Assembly: GCA_023701285.1 (NCBI GenBank) | Contig: JAMPXH010000024.1 | Coordinates: 1 to 42,708, forward strand | DNA: 42,708 bases | DNA from: Candidatus Didemnitutus sp. | GTDB lineage: Bacteria > Verrucomicrobiota > Verrucomicrobiia > Opitutales > Opitutaceae | Direction of reading: 5' to 3' | Shown here: positions 25,895 through 39,523 of the stretch, one piece after another | Numbering within the stretch: the first letter of the stretch is position 1 | How the letters are laid out: every line of letters begins with the position of its first letter | Made by a program: the position numbers and the translations under genes | Notes under the pieces: model-generated | Told to the model about the DNA's origin: nothing | What the model saw: the letters and a program-made list of their open reading frames with translations, nothing else | Database searches by the model: none

Positions 25895-27838
25895 ATGCGC
25901 TCCAAAGTCACCGTCGTCCTTCTCTTCCTGAACGTCGTCCTGTTCTACTACATCTTCCAGTTAGCGGACCGCGTGAAGATCCACGAAAACTCCCGCCGCG
26001 TCCTCGGCTCGGAGGCCGCTGGCATCGACGGCTTCATCCGCACCAGCCCCACCGTCCCGACCGTCGCCGCCGAGAAACGCGACGAAAACTGGTGGCTGAC
26101 CCAGCCCTTCGAGTGGCCGGCCAATCCCAACGCCATCGCCCGCATCGTCAACGAGCTCCAGTTCCTCGATCACGAAACTAGCTTCGCCGTCGCCGATCTC
26201 GCCAAGACCAACCAATCCCTCGCCGACTACGGCCTCGAGAATCCCGCTCTCACGCTCTCCTTCCGTTCCGGCGGCCGCGATTTTCCGCTGCGCATCGGCG
26301 ACCGCACCGAGATCGGCAACCGCCTCTACGTGCTCTCGCCCGACGGCGCCCGCATCCACGTCGTCAACCGCTCGCTCGCCGACAGCCTCGGACTCGACCT
26401 CGCGCAACTGCGCTCCAATTCCATCTTCACCGTTCCCGTCTTCGAGGTGCGCTCCCTCGCGATCCAGACCGCCGCCCCCGCCAACCTCCGCATCCGCCTC
26501 CGCCGCGAGGGTCCGCGCTGGCTCTTCGAGACGCCCATCCTCGCCCGCGCCAACAAAAACGAAGCCGAGCTCGCGATCAACGGCCTCAACGCCCTCCAAG
26601 TCCGCCGCTTCCTCGACACCCGCGAAGCCGATCCCGGCCGCACCGGCCTCGCCACCCCGCAGCTGCGCATCACGCTCGAAGGCAACTCGCGCCGCGAGAC
26701 CCTGCTCATCGGCCTGCCCGTCGCGCCACCCACCGCCGATCAACCCGCGGCCCCACTCGAAGTTTACGCCAAGATCGAGGACAAGGCCGCCGTCTTCGTC
26801 ACCGCCATCTCACCGCGCCTGCTCGAGACGCTGCGCACCGCGCAGGAATCCCTCCGCGAGCAACGCGTGCTCGACTTCGAGCCCGCCAGCGTCACCGCGC
26901 TCACCCTCGCCGCGCCCGACCAGCCGGAGATCAACCTGCAGCGCCTCGAACAAAGCACCGAAGGCTGGCAGCTCGTCGTCCGTGCCGCGGGCGGCCAGGC
27001 CCCGGCCACCCAACCCGCCGACACCGAAGTGGTCGCGACTCTTCTCCAACGCCTGCAGCTGCTCGCGGCCACCCGCTTCCTCAGCGACGCGCCCTCCGCG
27101 GCGGATTTGGAAAACTACGGTTTCAACCGCCCCGTGCGCGAGTTTACCCTCCACCTCAGCACTGGCGGCGGCCTGCAAGGCAGCGAGCCCACCACCGTCA
27201 CCCTGCAGATCGGCGCCAAGCCCGGCGAGCGCGCCGTCGCCTACGCACGCGTGACCAACGCGCCCTTCGTTTACCAGATCGAGCCCGACTTGCTCGAGGA
27301 CGTGCCGGTCGACGCCCTGTTCTTCCGCCAACGCCTGCTTCGCGAACTCCCCGAAGGCACGCGCATCACCGCCCTGCGGCTCGTCGACCTCACCCGCGAG
27401 CGCACCCTCGTTGAGAAATCCGCGCCAGCTGACAACGCGCTCACGCCCGCGACCATCGTCGCCGGCGAGACCGACGAGGCCCGCCGCACCACACTGACCA
27501 CGCTCCTGCAGAACCTCCGCCGCCTGCGCGCCAAGCGCTTCGTCGCCGACCGCTTCGAGCGCGAGGGCGCCACGGTGAACGGCGAAATGGTCGCCTGGCG
27601 CTACCGCCTCGAGCTGAGCCTGAGCCTCACCGGCGGCGTCGCGCAGAACGTCACCTCCGCGCTCTACCTCAGCGACCGCCTCGGCGGCACCACGCAGCTC
27701 GCCGGCACGGAGGAATTCAACGGCGTCACCTTCGAAATCACCCAGGAGCTGATCGACGCCATCTTCGCGCTCACCTACGCCCCGCAACACGATCCGGGTG
27801 CCCCGTCCGCCGAAAGCCTTCCGCCCGGTTCGCCGTAA
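25895..27838 (+). CDS. DUF4340 membrane-anchored protein
   Basis: The 647-residue protein begins with a membrane anchor (VTVVLLFLNVVLFYYIFQLA) and is otherwise periplasmic. It has repeated segments of the DUF4340 type: W.LTQPFEWPAN, ADYGLENPALTLSF, LRIGDRTEIGNRLYV and, near residue 400, LENYGFNRPVREFTLHL, so it holds at least two copies. DUF4340 genes typically follow GldG-like genes. The ATG at 25895 is chosen because it starts just before the anchor; the longer open frame upstream reads through the end of the GldG gene. The gap to the previous gene is 101 bp, to the next 3 bp. The function is unknown. Confidence 0.9.
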   Translation: MRSKVTVVLLFLNVVLFYYIFQLADRVKIHENSRRVLGSEAAGIDGFIRTSPTVPTVAAEKRDENWWLTQPFEWPANPNAIARIVNELQFLDHETSFAVADLAKTNQSLADYGLENPALTLSFRSGGRDFPLRIGDRTEIGNRLYVLSPDGARIHVVNRSLADSLGLDLAQLRSNSIFTVPVFEVRSLAIQTAAPANLRIRLRREGPRWLFETPILARANKNEAELAINGLNALQVRRFLDTREADPGRTGLATPQLRITLEGNSRRETLLIGLPVAPPTADQPAAPLEVYAKIEDKAAVFVTAISPRLLETLRTAQESLREQRVLDFEPASVTALTLAAPDQPEINLQRLEQSTEGWQLVVRAAGGQAPATQPADTEVVATLLQRLQLLAATRFLSDAPSAADLENYGFNRPVREFTLHLSTGGGLQGSEPTTVTLQIGAKPGERAVAYARVTNAPFVYQIEPDLLEDVPVDALFFRQRLLRELPEGTRITALRLVDLTRERTLVEKSAPADNALTPATIVAGETDEARRTTLTTLLQNLRRLRAKRFVADRFEREGATVNGEMVAWRYRLELSLSLTGGVAQNVTSALYLSDRLGGTTQLAGTEEFNGVTFEITQELIDAIFALTYAPQHDPGAPSAESLPPGSP

Positions 27839-27841
27839 ACC

Positions 27842-30619
27842 GTGACCGCACCCGACGCACCCCGTCCGATCGAGGCTGCCGCGCGCTTTTGTTTCTCGTG
27901 CGCGGGCACGCTCGTGTGCTGGGCCGTCTGGCTCGCGCTCGGCGGCGTGCTCGCCGTGCAACTCTACGTCGCGGTGGTGGAGGAATTGCCGGTGCCGGAC
28001 TTCATCCTGCGGCGCTTCGATGCGCGCCTGCGCGAAGCCGGGCTCGACGCCCGGTTCCGCCGCGCGCAGTTCGACCCCGCGGGCAAGATCCTGTTGGAGG
28101 ACGTGGAGGTGCGCTCCAGCCGGTTCGAGGACCCGCTGCTGCTCGCCGGTTCCATCTACGCGGAGAAAAGCATCTGGTCGCTGCTCTCCGGCGAGCACGC
28201 CCCCGACGAGGTGCGCATCGACCGCGGCACGCTGCGACTCCCCGCCCCGCTCTCGCCCACCGGACTGCCCGCCGCGTTCGTGGAAAATCTCTCGGTCACC
28301 GTGCGGCTTGAGCGCCATCTCGCACACCTCGACCACCTCTCTTTCCGCATCGGCAACGTCGCCGTGAGCGCCCGCGGCGATTTCCAGCTGCCCGCCGCGC
28401 CCGGCGGCCCGCAGCCGACCATGCCCGACCTGATCGCCCGCACGTTGCAGATCGCGCGGCAGCTGGTGCGGGAGCTGCCGCAACTCGAGGCGCTGCGCGC
28501 CCCCACGCTCCACGCCGAGCTGCACGCGCGGCCCGGCGTCGGCAACGTCGCGGTGCTGCACCTCGCGGCCGACGGCGTGGAAGGCCTCCGCGGCCTGCCG
28601 TTGCACACCGGACCGCTGCTCGCCCGCGCCGGCGTGCGGCTCGACGGCGCCGGCGCCCGGCCGCTGCGCATCGAGTTCCGCACCACCGAGGCGCGCTGGG
28701 CCGATGCGGTCGCGGCCTCCGGCGTGGCCGGCGTGCTCGCCCTGGAATTCACGCCGGGCACCGAGTCCGCTTTCCCCGACGCCCGGCTGCAGGTCACCGC
28801 GCACGAGGTGCACGCCTTCGACGAGACCGCAGTCGGTCCCGCGGTGGAGCTCCTCTGGCGGCGCGATCGGCCGCTGCACTTCTCCGTCTCGGCCGACCTG
28901 CGCGGCGAAATCATGGCGGTGCGCGGACGCGCCGACCTCGCCACCCGCGAGCTGGCGCTCGCTTACGACGGTCGCGTGGCCCCGGCGTTGGTGTCCACGG
29001 TGCTGCCGGAGCGCGCGCCGCGCCTGGCACCTTACTTCCAATTCGGCGATCCCGTCGCGTTGCACGGTCGCGCCGACTTCGCGTCCGGCTGGAAATTCAC
29101 CAGTTTGGAAACACGCGTGCGCGTGGGACGTCTGAACTCGAACAACGTCCGCATCACGTCCGCGCGCGGTCGCATCACGGTGGATGCCGCGGGCAACTTC
29201 CTCGCCGACGATGCGGCCGTGGTGGCCGACCGCAGCCACGCGCGCGGCTCGTATTGGATGAATTTCCGCAGCTTCGACTACCGCATGCTGCTCACCGGCG
29301 GGCTCGAGCCGCCGCACATCGCCGGCTGGTTCCGCAGCGACTGGTGGCTGATGTTCTGGACGAATTTCCGCTTCGGCGCGCTGCCCACGGCCGATGTCGA
29401 TGTCGGCGGTTGCTGGCGCGATCCCGCGCGCACGGTCTATTTCGGCTCGAGCGAGGCGCGCGGGGCACAGGTGCTCGGTGCGGAGTTGGAGACGGCGCGG
29501 GCCCGCGTTTTTCTGCGGCCCGGTTTCGCGCACGCGTTCGATCTGCACGCGACACGCGCCGGCGGCGCGGAGAGGGCGCAGGGCTGGTTCAAGCGCATCG
29601 CCGATCCCGCCACCCGCGAGCTCGCCCGCTTCGAATACGACCTCGCCGGCAACCTCGCGCCGGAGGCCGTGCGCCACCTCGGCGGCGCGGCGGCTGAGAC
29701 GCTGCTCCAAGGCTGGACCTTCAACCGCCCGCCGCACATCGCCTTCCGCGGACACAGTGACTACACCGCGGGCGTGGCGACGCCGGATTTGGAATTCGAA
29801 GGTCAGGCCACCGGCGGTCTGAGCTACCAGGGTTTCCCGCTCGAAGCAGTCGAGACCCGCGGCCGCGTGCAGGGCGACCGCGTGCAACTCGAACGGATCG
29901 CCTTGCAAGTCGCGGACGGACGCGGCGACGCGACGGCGACGCTGGAGGGCACGGGCGCGCAACGCCGGCTCGCCTTCGATCTCCGGCTGGCGGACGCCGA
30001 CATGGTGCGCACGATCGGCGCCCTCTCGGAATTCGAGCGCGCCCGCGCCGGTCAGGACGCCCCGCCTTCGCCGAACCGCGAGCTGCTCAAGCGCGCCAGC
30101 GGCGGCAAGCTGCAGTTCGCCCTCGCCGCCAGCGGCGCGCCGGCCGACCTCGCCTCCTTCGCCGGACAGGGCTCGCTGCAGATCACCGGCGCCGAGCTCG
30201 GCGAGATCCACCTCTTCGGCCTGCTTTCCCAAGTGTTGAGCGGGCTCTCGTTGAACTTCTCCTCGCTGAAGCTCGATTCGATGCGCGGCAACATCGTCCT
30301 CGCGCGCGGGCAGGCGAACTTCCCCGATCTCCGCATCACCGGCCCGTCGGCCGTGATCGAGGCCAAGGGCGATTACCGCCTCCTCGACCAGACGCTGGAT
30401 TTCTCCGCACGCCTCAAGCCCTACGAGGAGAACCGCAACCTCTTCACCGCGGCCATCGGCATCGTCATCAATCCCCTCACGAGCATCCTCGAGCTGCGCC
30501 TCACCGGCCCCATTCATAAACCGAGCTGGTCACTTTCGCTCGGCGGCAACACGCCCATGCGCGAGGCGCCGGCCCCGCGCACCACTCCGCCGGAGCCGCC
30601 CGCCCAGCCGACTTCCTAA
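27842..30619 (+). CDS. Large AsmA-like membrane-anchored protein
   Basis: The 925-residue protein starts at a GTG 3 bp after the DUF4340 gene. A helix at about 22-46 (LVCWAVWLALGGVLAVQLYV) anchors it to the inner membrane. The long remainder is beta-rich. The C-terminal ~170 residues show the AsmA-like C-terminal pattern: GQGSLQITGAELGEIHLFGL, SSLKLDSMRGNIVLARG, DLRITGPSAVIEAKGDYRLL and a final TGPIHKPSWSLSLGG. AsmA-like proteins bridge the periplasm and help lipid transport to the outer membrane. Its place in the Gld-type operon suggests an envelope export function. Good terminators are not visible after it. Confidence 0.88.
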   Translation: MTAPDAPRPIEAAARFCFSCAGTLVCWAVWLALGGVLAVQLYVAVVEELPVPDFILRRFDARLREAGLDARFRRAQFDPAGKILLEDVEVRSSRFEDPLLLAGSIYAEKSIWSLLSGEHAPDEVRIDRGTLRLPAPLSPTGLPAAFVENLSVTVRLERHLAHLDHLSFRIGNVAVSARGDFQLPAAPGGPQPTMPDLIARTLQIARQLVRELPQLEALRAPTLHAELHARPGVGNVAVLHLAADGVEGLRGLPLHTGPLLARAGVRLDGAGARPLRIEFRTTEARWADAVAASGVAGVLALEFTPGTESAFPDARLQVTAHEVHAFDETAVGPAVELLWRRDRPLHFSVSADLRGEIMAVRGRADLATRELALAYDGRVAPALVSTVLPERAPRLAPYFQFGDPVALHGRADFASGWKFTSLETRVRVGRLNSNNVRITSARGRITVDAAGNFLADDAAVVADRSHARGSYWMNFRSFDYRMLLTGGLEPPHIAGWFRSDWWLMFWTNFRFGALPTADVDVGGCWRDPARTVYFGSSEARGAQVLGAELETARARVFLRPGFAHAFDLHATRAGGAERAQGWFKRIADPATRELARFEYDLAGNLAPEAVRHLGGAAAETLLQGWTFNRPPHIAFRGHSDYTAGVATPDLEFEGQATGGLSYQGFPLEAVETRGRVQGDRVQLERIALQVADGRGDATATLEGTGAQRRLAFDLRLADADMVRTIGALSEFERARAGQDAPPSPNRELLKRASGGKLQFALAASGAPADLASFAGQGSLQITGAELGEIHLFGLLSQVLSGLSLNFSSLKLDSMRGNIVLARGQANFPDLRITGPSAVIEAKGDYRLLDQTLDFSARLKPYEENRNLFTAAIGIVINPLTSILELRLTGPIHKPSWSLSLGGNTPMREAPAPRTTPPEPPAQPTS

Positions 30620-30661
30620 TCCGCGCACAACTCCTTCGCAGCGAAAAGGAAAACGCCGACG

Positions 30662-30681
30662 AATAGGTAAAAACACCTATT
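30662..30681 (+). promoter_or_regulatory. Palindrome upstream of the hybrid kinase gene
   Basis: AATAGGT-AAAAAC-ACCTATT is a perfect 7-bp dyad with a 6-nt A-rich spacer, 44 bp before the kinase ATG. It may be a regulator binding site. A weak TTGCCC (30688) with an 18-nt spacer and GAGAAT (30712) could be the promoter just downstream. Confidence 0.5.
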
Positions 30682-30725
30682 TCCGCATTGCCCCACGGCG
30701 ACATTGCGACTGAGAATCCGGGTCC

Positions 30726-34673
<3,948 letters not shown>

Positions 34674-34748
34674 GTCCGGCGCTCCAGCCATCCCGGGTTT
34701 GACGGAATCGCGCCGCAGCATCAGCTTCGCGCGTCCCCCAGCCCCGCC

Positions 34749-36101
34749 ATGCCTGCCCCGCGCCTACACTCACTCGCCCTGCTTTTCTTCGCCCTGCTCT
34801 GCGGCTCAGCCCAAGCCGCGCCCGTCACCGCCTTGGTCGGCGGAAGACTCATCGATGGCTGGGGCGGCGCACCCGTCAACGACAGCGTCATCCTCATCGA
34901 AGGCGAGCGCATCCAAGCCGTCGGCACCCGTGACACCGTCACGATCCCGGCCGATGCACGGATCGTCGATTGCCGCGGGATGTCCGTGCTCCCGGGCCTC
35001 TGGGACATGCACGTCCATACGATGCTGCTCGGCCACTCGGACTACACCCACTGGGACAAAACCTACCCGAAGCGCTTCGAGACCGAGATCATGCCCGCCG
35101 CCGCGCAGCAACTCCTGCTGGCCGGTGTCACGAGTGCCCGCGATTTGGGCGCACCACTCGAGGCGAGCATCAACGTCCGGGAGCGCATCAAGCGCGGTGA
35201 GATCCCCGGCCCCACTCTCTACGTCTCCGGTCCCTTCATCCAGCATGAGCCCTACCCCGGGACCGAGGATTTCCGCTGGGGCGTCGACAGCGTCGCGGAC
35301 GCGCGAGAAAAGATCCGCCGTCTGGCCGCCGCCGGCGTCGATGTCGTCAAGCTGATCGATCAAGACCAGATGACCTTCGAGGAGGTGCAGGCCGTCGTCG
35401 ATGAAGCGCACCAGCATGGACTGCCCGTCGTCGCCCACTCCCATCGACCCGACGAGATCCGCATCGGCCTCAAAGCCGGCGTCGACTGCTTCGAACACAC
35501 CGGCCTCGCCATGGCGCCGGATTACCCCGAGGACATCCTCGAGCTGCTGCAGGAGCGCACCGGCAAGATGTCGCTCGGCCCGCTCTTCTGGTGCCCGACG
35601 ATCGAGGGCTTCTTCAATTACGAGGACAACGTGCGCAATCCCATGCACATCGAGGACACCGGCTGGCAATTCGGCGTCCCCGCCGACATCGTTGCCGACA
35701 TCCAGCGGTCCCTGAAGCACCCCGGCTGGCTCGCCTACTATCAGATCACGCCGCTCCGCGCGCAGACCTCCGCGAAGAAATTCCAACAACTGCGCCAATC
35801 CGGCGCCGTGCTGCTGATCGGCACTGACAGCGGCATCCCGATGAAATTCCACAACCAGTCCACATGGCGCGAACTCGACATCTGGGTGAACAAGCTCGGC
35901 ATGGATCCGATGCAGACCCTCCGCGCCGCCACCTACTGGCCCGCCGTCGCCATGAAGGTGGAGCGCGACTACGGCACCATTTCACCGGGCAAGATGGCCG
36001 ATATCATTGCCGTCAAGGGCGACGTCCTGCGCTACATCAATCTGCTGCAACGCGTCGACCTCGTCGTGAAACACGGCCGGATCGTGAAGCTGGGCTCCTG
36101 A
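34749..36101 (+). CDS. Secreted metal-dependent amidohydrolase
   Basis: The 450-residue protein has a signal peptide (MPAPRLHSLALLFFALLCGS, cleavage near AQAA). The amidohydrolase barrel carries the metal-binding motifs DMHVHT (HxH), VDVVKLI (probable bridging Lys), VVAHSH, CFEHTGL and IGTDSGIP (Asp). The C-terminal KMADIIAVKGDVLR...VVKHGRIV is typical of imidazolonepropionase-like and prolidase-like enzymes. Being exported, it may cleave peptides or related cyclic amides outside the cytoplasm; the substrate cannot be told from sequence. It lies 75 bp after the kinase gene and is convergent with the sulfatase-like gene. Confidence 0.92.
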   Translation: MPAPRLHSLALLFFALLCGSAQAAPVTALVGGRLIDGWGGAPVNDSVILIEGERIQAVGTRDTVTIPADARIVDCRGMSVLPGLWDMHVHTMLLGHSDYTHWDKTYPKRFETEIMPAAAQQLLLAGVTSARDLGAPLEASINVRERIKRGEIPGPTLYVSGPFIQHEPYPGTEDFRWGVDSVADAREKIRRLAAAGVDVVKLIDQDQMTFEEVQAVVDEAHQHGLPVVAHSHRPDEIRIGLKAGVDCFEHTGLAMAPDYPEDILELLQERTGKMSLGPLFWCPTIEGFFNYEDNVRNPMHIEDTGWQFGVPADIVADIQRSLKHPGWLAYYQITPLRAQTSAKKFQQLRQSGAVLLIGTDSGIPMKFHNQSTWRELDIWVNKLGMDPMQTLRAATYWPAVAMKVERDYGTISPGKMADIIAVKGDVLRYINLLQRVDLVVKHGRIVKLGS

Positions 36102-36109
36102 GCGCCGGC

Positions 36110-37345
36110 TCACAGCCACTGCCGCCACTCGCGCAACTCCCCCGACCTCGCCGGATCCTCGGCGAGGTTTCTCATTTCCAGCGGATCGTCCGCCAGGTCG
36201 AAGAACAGCCACGGCGTCTCGCGCCCGTCCGGTCCGGTGTGCAGCACGAGCTTATGCCGCGCCGTGCGGAATCCCCGCCACGCATGCGGACACTGCAACG
36301 GGATCTCCGTCGGCGCGGGCATGCTGATCGCCGCGCTGTCGCGCTTGCAGTGCCACTCATGCCCCTCCGCCCACGCCACCGCCATGTGCGGCAGGTCGAC
36401 CAGACTCACCGGCGAGTCGTCCTTGCGCCCGCGGTTCTGCGCCCGCAGACCGCGGATCAGCAGCGGCACGCGCACGCTCTCTTCATGCGGCCACGCCTTG
36501 CGGAACAGCCCGTGCGCACCATGCATGTCGCCGTGCACTGACGTGAAGACCACGATCGTGCCGGCGAGATCGATCTCCGAGAGCAGGCGGCCGATCGCGC
36601 GATCCGTCGCCTCGATGTGCGCGTAGTAGCCGGCCAGTTCGTCCCGCGCCTGGCGCTCGACCTCACCGCCGCGCGGCACGTTGGCGCGCAACTGCAGCTC
36701 CTTGCCCGCCGGCTCGTGCACATGCGGCACAGGGGCGTGATAAGGCGGATGCGGCGCCTCCAGGCTCACCACCACGAAGCAGGGGCGCGTGCCGTCCGTG
36801 TTGCGGGCCGCGGTCTCGCGCAGCCAGTGGCCGGCCCGCGTGCACAGCACGTCGGCTTGATAACCTTTGAACTGCGCCGGCTCGGGCAGGCGCGTGCCGT
36901 GCAGCCACGGATCGTTGAGCAGGAACCCGCCTTCGAATCCCTCCCAGAACGCAAAGCCACCGCGCTCCGCCGCCGGCACGATCTGGCGCGCGTGCGCCTC
37001 GCCGACGAAAGGCACGTCCCGCGCGCGCGCGCCCAGATGCCATTTGCCGAAAAAACCCGTGACGTAGCCGCGATCGCCAAGCGCATGCGCCACCGTGCGC
37101 GCCGTCGCGGGCAGCGGGTCCCAGTAGTCGCGCACGCCGTTCTCTGGACACAGCCGGCCGGTCAACAACGCCGCGCGCGCCTGCGGCCCCAGCGGATGCG
37201 GCGTGACGGCCTGCCGGAAATCCACCGCCTCGCTGGCCAGGCCATCCAGCCACGGCGTGCGTGCATTCGCATCGCCGGCGTAGCCGCAGGCCATCGCCCG
37301 CCACTGCGTCGTCACGATCCAGAGAATGTTCGGTCGCCTGCTCAC
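36110..37345 (-). CDS. Sulfatase-family protein lacking catalytic residues (probable pseudoenzyme)
   Basis: The fold is that of the sulfatase/alkaline phosphatase superfamily: RRPNILWIV at the start, RTPWLDGLASEAVDF, ARAALLTGR, FGKWHLG, and HEESVRVPLLIRG. The catalytic set is eroded. The formylglycine motif C/S-x-P-x-R is LGPQAR (Leu52) with no Cys or Ser nearby. The first metal-binding acidic residues, usually DDQ or TDQ, are TTQ (12-14). The second set, usually SDHGD, is SVHGD (Val270). The frame is otherwise intact over 411 residues. The GTG at the complement of 37343-37345 is the natural start. No signal peptide is seen, whereas most sulfatases are exported. It may have become a binding or regulatory protein, or use another chemistry. 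Confidence 0.85.
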   Translation of the reverse strand: MSRRPNILWIVTTQWRAMACGYAGDANARTPWLDGLASEAVDFRQAVTPHPLGPQARAALLTGRLCPENGVRDYWDPLPATARTVAHALGDRGYVTGFFGKWHLGARARDVPFVGEAHARQIVPAAERGGFAFWEGFEGGFLLNDPWLHGTRLPEPAQFKGYQADVLCTRAGHWLRETAARNTDGTRPCFVVVSLEAPHPPYHAPVPHVHEPAGKELQLRANVPRGGEVERQARDELAGYYAHIEATDRAIGRLLSEIDLAGTIVVFTSVHGDMHGAHGLFRKAWPHEESVRVPLLIRGLRAQNRGRKDDSPVSLVDLPHMAVAWAEGHEWHCKRDSAAISMPAPTEIPLQCPHAWRGFRTARHKLVLHTGPDGRETPWLFFDLADDPLEMRNLAEDPARSGELREWRQWL

Positions 37346-37390
37346 GTCGGCGGGATGAATGCCAGAAATCCGCGTGGAAACCCAGCCGGC

Positions 37391-37426
37391 ATTAAAAAGG
37401 ACGCCGGAGTTTCCTCGCGGCGTCCT
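37391..37426 (-). terminator. Rho-independent terminator of the NfeD/FloA operon
   Basis: On the minus strand AGGACGCCG pairs with CGGCGTCCT (9 bp, 11-nt loop) followed by five or more T residues. It lies 29 nt after the stop of the small membrane protein gene and separates this operon from the sulfatase-like gene downstream. Confidence 0.9.
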
Positions 37427-37454
37427 GATGAAAAACGACGGCGTCCAGCGCCGC

Positions 37455-38051
37455 TCAACGCAAGCCGACCGGCGGCCCGAGCACTTCGCGCAACACGAAG
37501 GCGCGGCGCAGGGCAACCGGGTCGCGCAGATCGTCGAGCAGAGCGCCGCGCCGTTGCTGGCGCTGGCCCGCTTCCGGAGCGACCGTGCTGGCCTCAAAAG
37601 CCGCGCGGCGCACCGCGGAGGCCTTCATCTCCTCCACTTGCCGGAGGCGGTCCGCCAAGGCAGCCTGCTGCTCGAGGATTTCCGCCGCCCGCTGGGCATC
37701 CAAGCGCGGTTGCGCCTGGGCCGCGGGTGAGGCCGGCTCCAACCGAACTTCACGGATCAGCGGAGGCGGCTCCTCATAGGCGGCCGGCTCGGGCGCCAAC
37801 TCCGGTCCGGGCACGCCACCGGTCTCGCCGCCGCGCTGGCGGTCGGCGATCTTGCGGCGGATCTCCTCGCGAATCTGGCGCGTGCGCTCGGCGAGCTCCG
37901 GATCCTCGAACTCGTATTCCTTCGGCGGCGCCTCTTCCGGCGCCGCTTCGGGGTTCTTCTTGCTCCGGATCGCCTGGAACAGCTGCGCCAGCACGCCGCC
38001 GATGATCAGCAGCGTGAAGAGATTATCGAGCGCCCATTGGATGAGCTTCAT
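37455..38051 (-). CDS. Small membrane protein with coiled coil, unknown function
   Basis: The 198-residue protein has one N-terminal membrane helix (LFTLLIIGGVLAQLFQAI), then a charged region rich in Pro, Glu, Arg and Ala. Stretches such as PELAERTRQIREEIRRKIAD and the segment about 118-150 may form coiled coils. I do not recognise the family. It starts 3 bp after the floA stop, so it belongs to the same operon and may be a partner of FloA or NfeD in the membrane. Confidence 0.85.
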   Translation of the reverse strand: MKLIQWALDNLFTLLIIGGVLAQLFQAIRSKKNPEAAPEEAPPKEYEFEDPELAERTRQIREEIRRKIADRQRGGETGGVPGPELAPEPAAYEEPPPLIREVRLEPASPAAQAQPRLDAQRAAEILEQQAALADRLRQVEEMKASAVRRAAFEASTVAPEAGQRQQRRGALLDDLRDPVALRRAFVLREVLGPPVGLR

Positions 38052-38054
38052 GGC

Positions 38055-39059
38055 TCACTTCTTGCCACCGTCAGGATGGGCGATGGAGCCGCGCATGGCC
38101 GTGTCGGCCTGCACGTTTTCCATCTTGTAGTAATCCATCACGCCTAGACGGCCGGCGCGGAAGGCCTCGGCCATCGCCATCGGCACCTGGGCCTGGGCCT
38201 CGACGACCTTCGCCTGCATCTCCTGCACGCGAGCCTTCATTTCCTGCTCAAGCGCGACGGCAGCCGCGCGGCGGATTTCCGCCTGCGCCTGCGCCATGTT
38301 CTTGTTCGCCTCGGCCTGGGCTTCCTGGAGCTTGGCGCCGACATTCTCGCCGACGTCCACATCCGCGATGTCGATCGAAAGGATCTCGAAGGCCGTGCCG
38401 ACGTCGAGGCCGCGCTGGAGCACGACCTTTGAAATGCTGTCCGGCGACTCGAGCACGACCTTGTAGGTCTCGGCCGAGCCGATGGTGGTCACGATGCCTT
38501 CGCCCACGCGGGCGATGATCGTGTCCTCCTTCGCGCCGCCAACGAAGCGATCAAGGTTCGTGCGCACGGTGACGCGCGCCTTCACCTTTACCTGGATGCC
38601 GTCCTTCGCGACACCGTCGATGGTGGTGCGACCGCCCTCGGGATTGGGGCAGTCGATGACCTTCGGGTCGACGGAGGTGCGCACGGCCTCGACGACGCTC
38701 TTGCCCGAGCCCTTCGTGGCAAGGTCGATGGCGCAGGCGCGGTTCCAGTTGAGTTCGATGCCGGCCTTCTCCGCGGCGATGAGTGCCTGCACGGTCGGGA
38801 TGACGTTGCCGCCGGCGAGGAAGTGGGCTTCGATCTCGTCGACCGAGATGTCGATGCCGGCCTTGCGCGCCGTGACGCGGGCGTCGGTCACCAGCGCATA
38901 CGGCACCTGGCGCAAACGCATGGCCAGGAGGTTCAGCATGCCCACGGGAGCTCCGGCGAGACGCGCACGCAGCCACACGCTGAAGAACGAGATGACAATG
39001 CCGAAAATAATCAGGGCGATTACACCGGCGACGATAAATCCAACGAGGGTTAGGTTCAT
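38055..39059 (-). CDS. floA: Flotillin-like membrane scaffold protein FloA
   Basis: FloA organises membrane microdomains. The 334-residue product has the usual N-terminal hairpin anchor ([20 protein letters not shown]), an SPFH-type domain ([40 protein letters not shown]) and a long Ala/Glu-rich C-terminal helix ([18 protein letters not shown] and on). The length matches Bacillus FloA. Its ATG overlaps the stop of the short nfeD by 4 bp. The pairing of floA with nfeD genes is widely conserved. Confidence 0.96.
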   Translation of the reverse strand: MNLTLVGFIVAGVIALIIFGIVISFFSVWLRARLAGAPVGMLNLLAMRLRQVPYALVTDARVTARKAGIDISVDEIEAHFLAGGNVIPTVQALIAAEKAGIELNWNRACAIDLATKGSGKSVVEAVRTSVDPKVIDCPNPEGGRTTIDGVAKDGIQVKVKARVTVRTNLDRFVGGAKEDTIIARVGEGIVTTIGSAETYKVVLESPDSISKVVLQRGLDVGTAFEILSIDIADVDVGENVGAKLQEAQAEANKNMAQAQAEIRRAAAVALEQEMKARVQEMQAKVVEAQAQVPMAMAEAFRAGRLGVMDYYKMENVQADTAMRGSIAHPDGGKK

Positions 39060-39523
39060 GATTTGGAAACGATGAGACGGAAATTATCGAGGCCGGTGAC
39101 CTTCACGGCGGTGCCCTTCGGCAGCAATCCGCTCTGGGACGCCGCTTCGTAGGACTTGCCGTCGATCTGGACCAGGCCGGAAGGAGCCAGCGTCGTGAGC
39201 GTCTCGCCGCTGCGACCGACGACATCCCCGGCGCGCGCCGGCGGTGGCTGGCTGGTGGCGGCAATGGTGCGCTCGAGGAACAGCCGCTTGCCGAACGCGG
39301 TGCGCGGCAGCACGAAAAGTTCGAAATAAAGCATCAGGCCGATGAGCACCAGCGCCAGCGCGGTGGCGATGCCACCGCCGTTCACGCCAAATTCGGCGAA
39401 CGCGACACCACACCCGGCGAGCATGAGCAGCGCGCCCAACAGCCCGAGCACGCCGCCTGGGATGAAGACCTCGAAGAACAGCAGCACGAGGCCGATGGCG
39501 AAGAGCAGGATGATACCGGTCAT
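39056..39523 (-). CDS. Short NfeD-family membrane protein
   Basis: The 155-residue protein has two to three helices ([53 protein letters not shown]) and a C-terminal OB-fold-like domain with [20 protein letters not shown], the NfeD signature of added-value lipid-raft partners. The ATG at the complement of 39521-39523 overlaps the stop of the long nfeD by 4 bp. It lacks the protease domain of its neighbour. It likely partners with FloA. Confidence 0.93.
   Translation of the reverse strand: MTGIILLFAIGLVLLFFEVFIPGGVLGLLGALLMLAGCGVAFAEFGVNGGGIATALALVLIGLMLYFELFVLPRTAFGKRLFLERTIAATSQPPPARAGDVVGRSGETLTTLAPSGLVQIDGKSYEAASQSGLLPKGTAVKVTGLDNFRLIVSKS

Noticed and set aside
26810-30517. Minus-strand open frame of 1235 codons opposite the DUF4340 and AsmA-like genes
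   Set aside because: High GC leaves few stops in this antisense frame; no recognisable domain, and the plus-strand genes have clear families and tight operon spacing.
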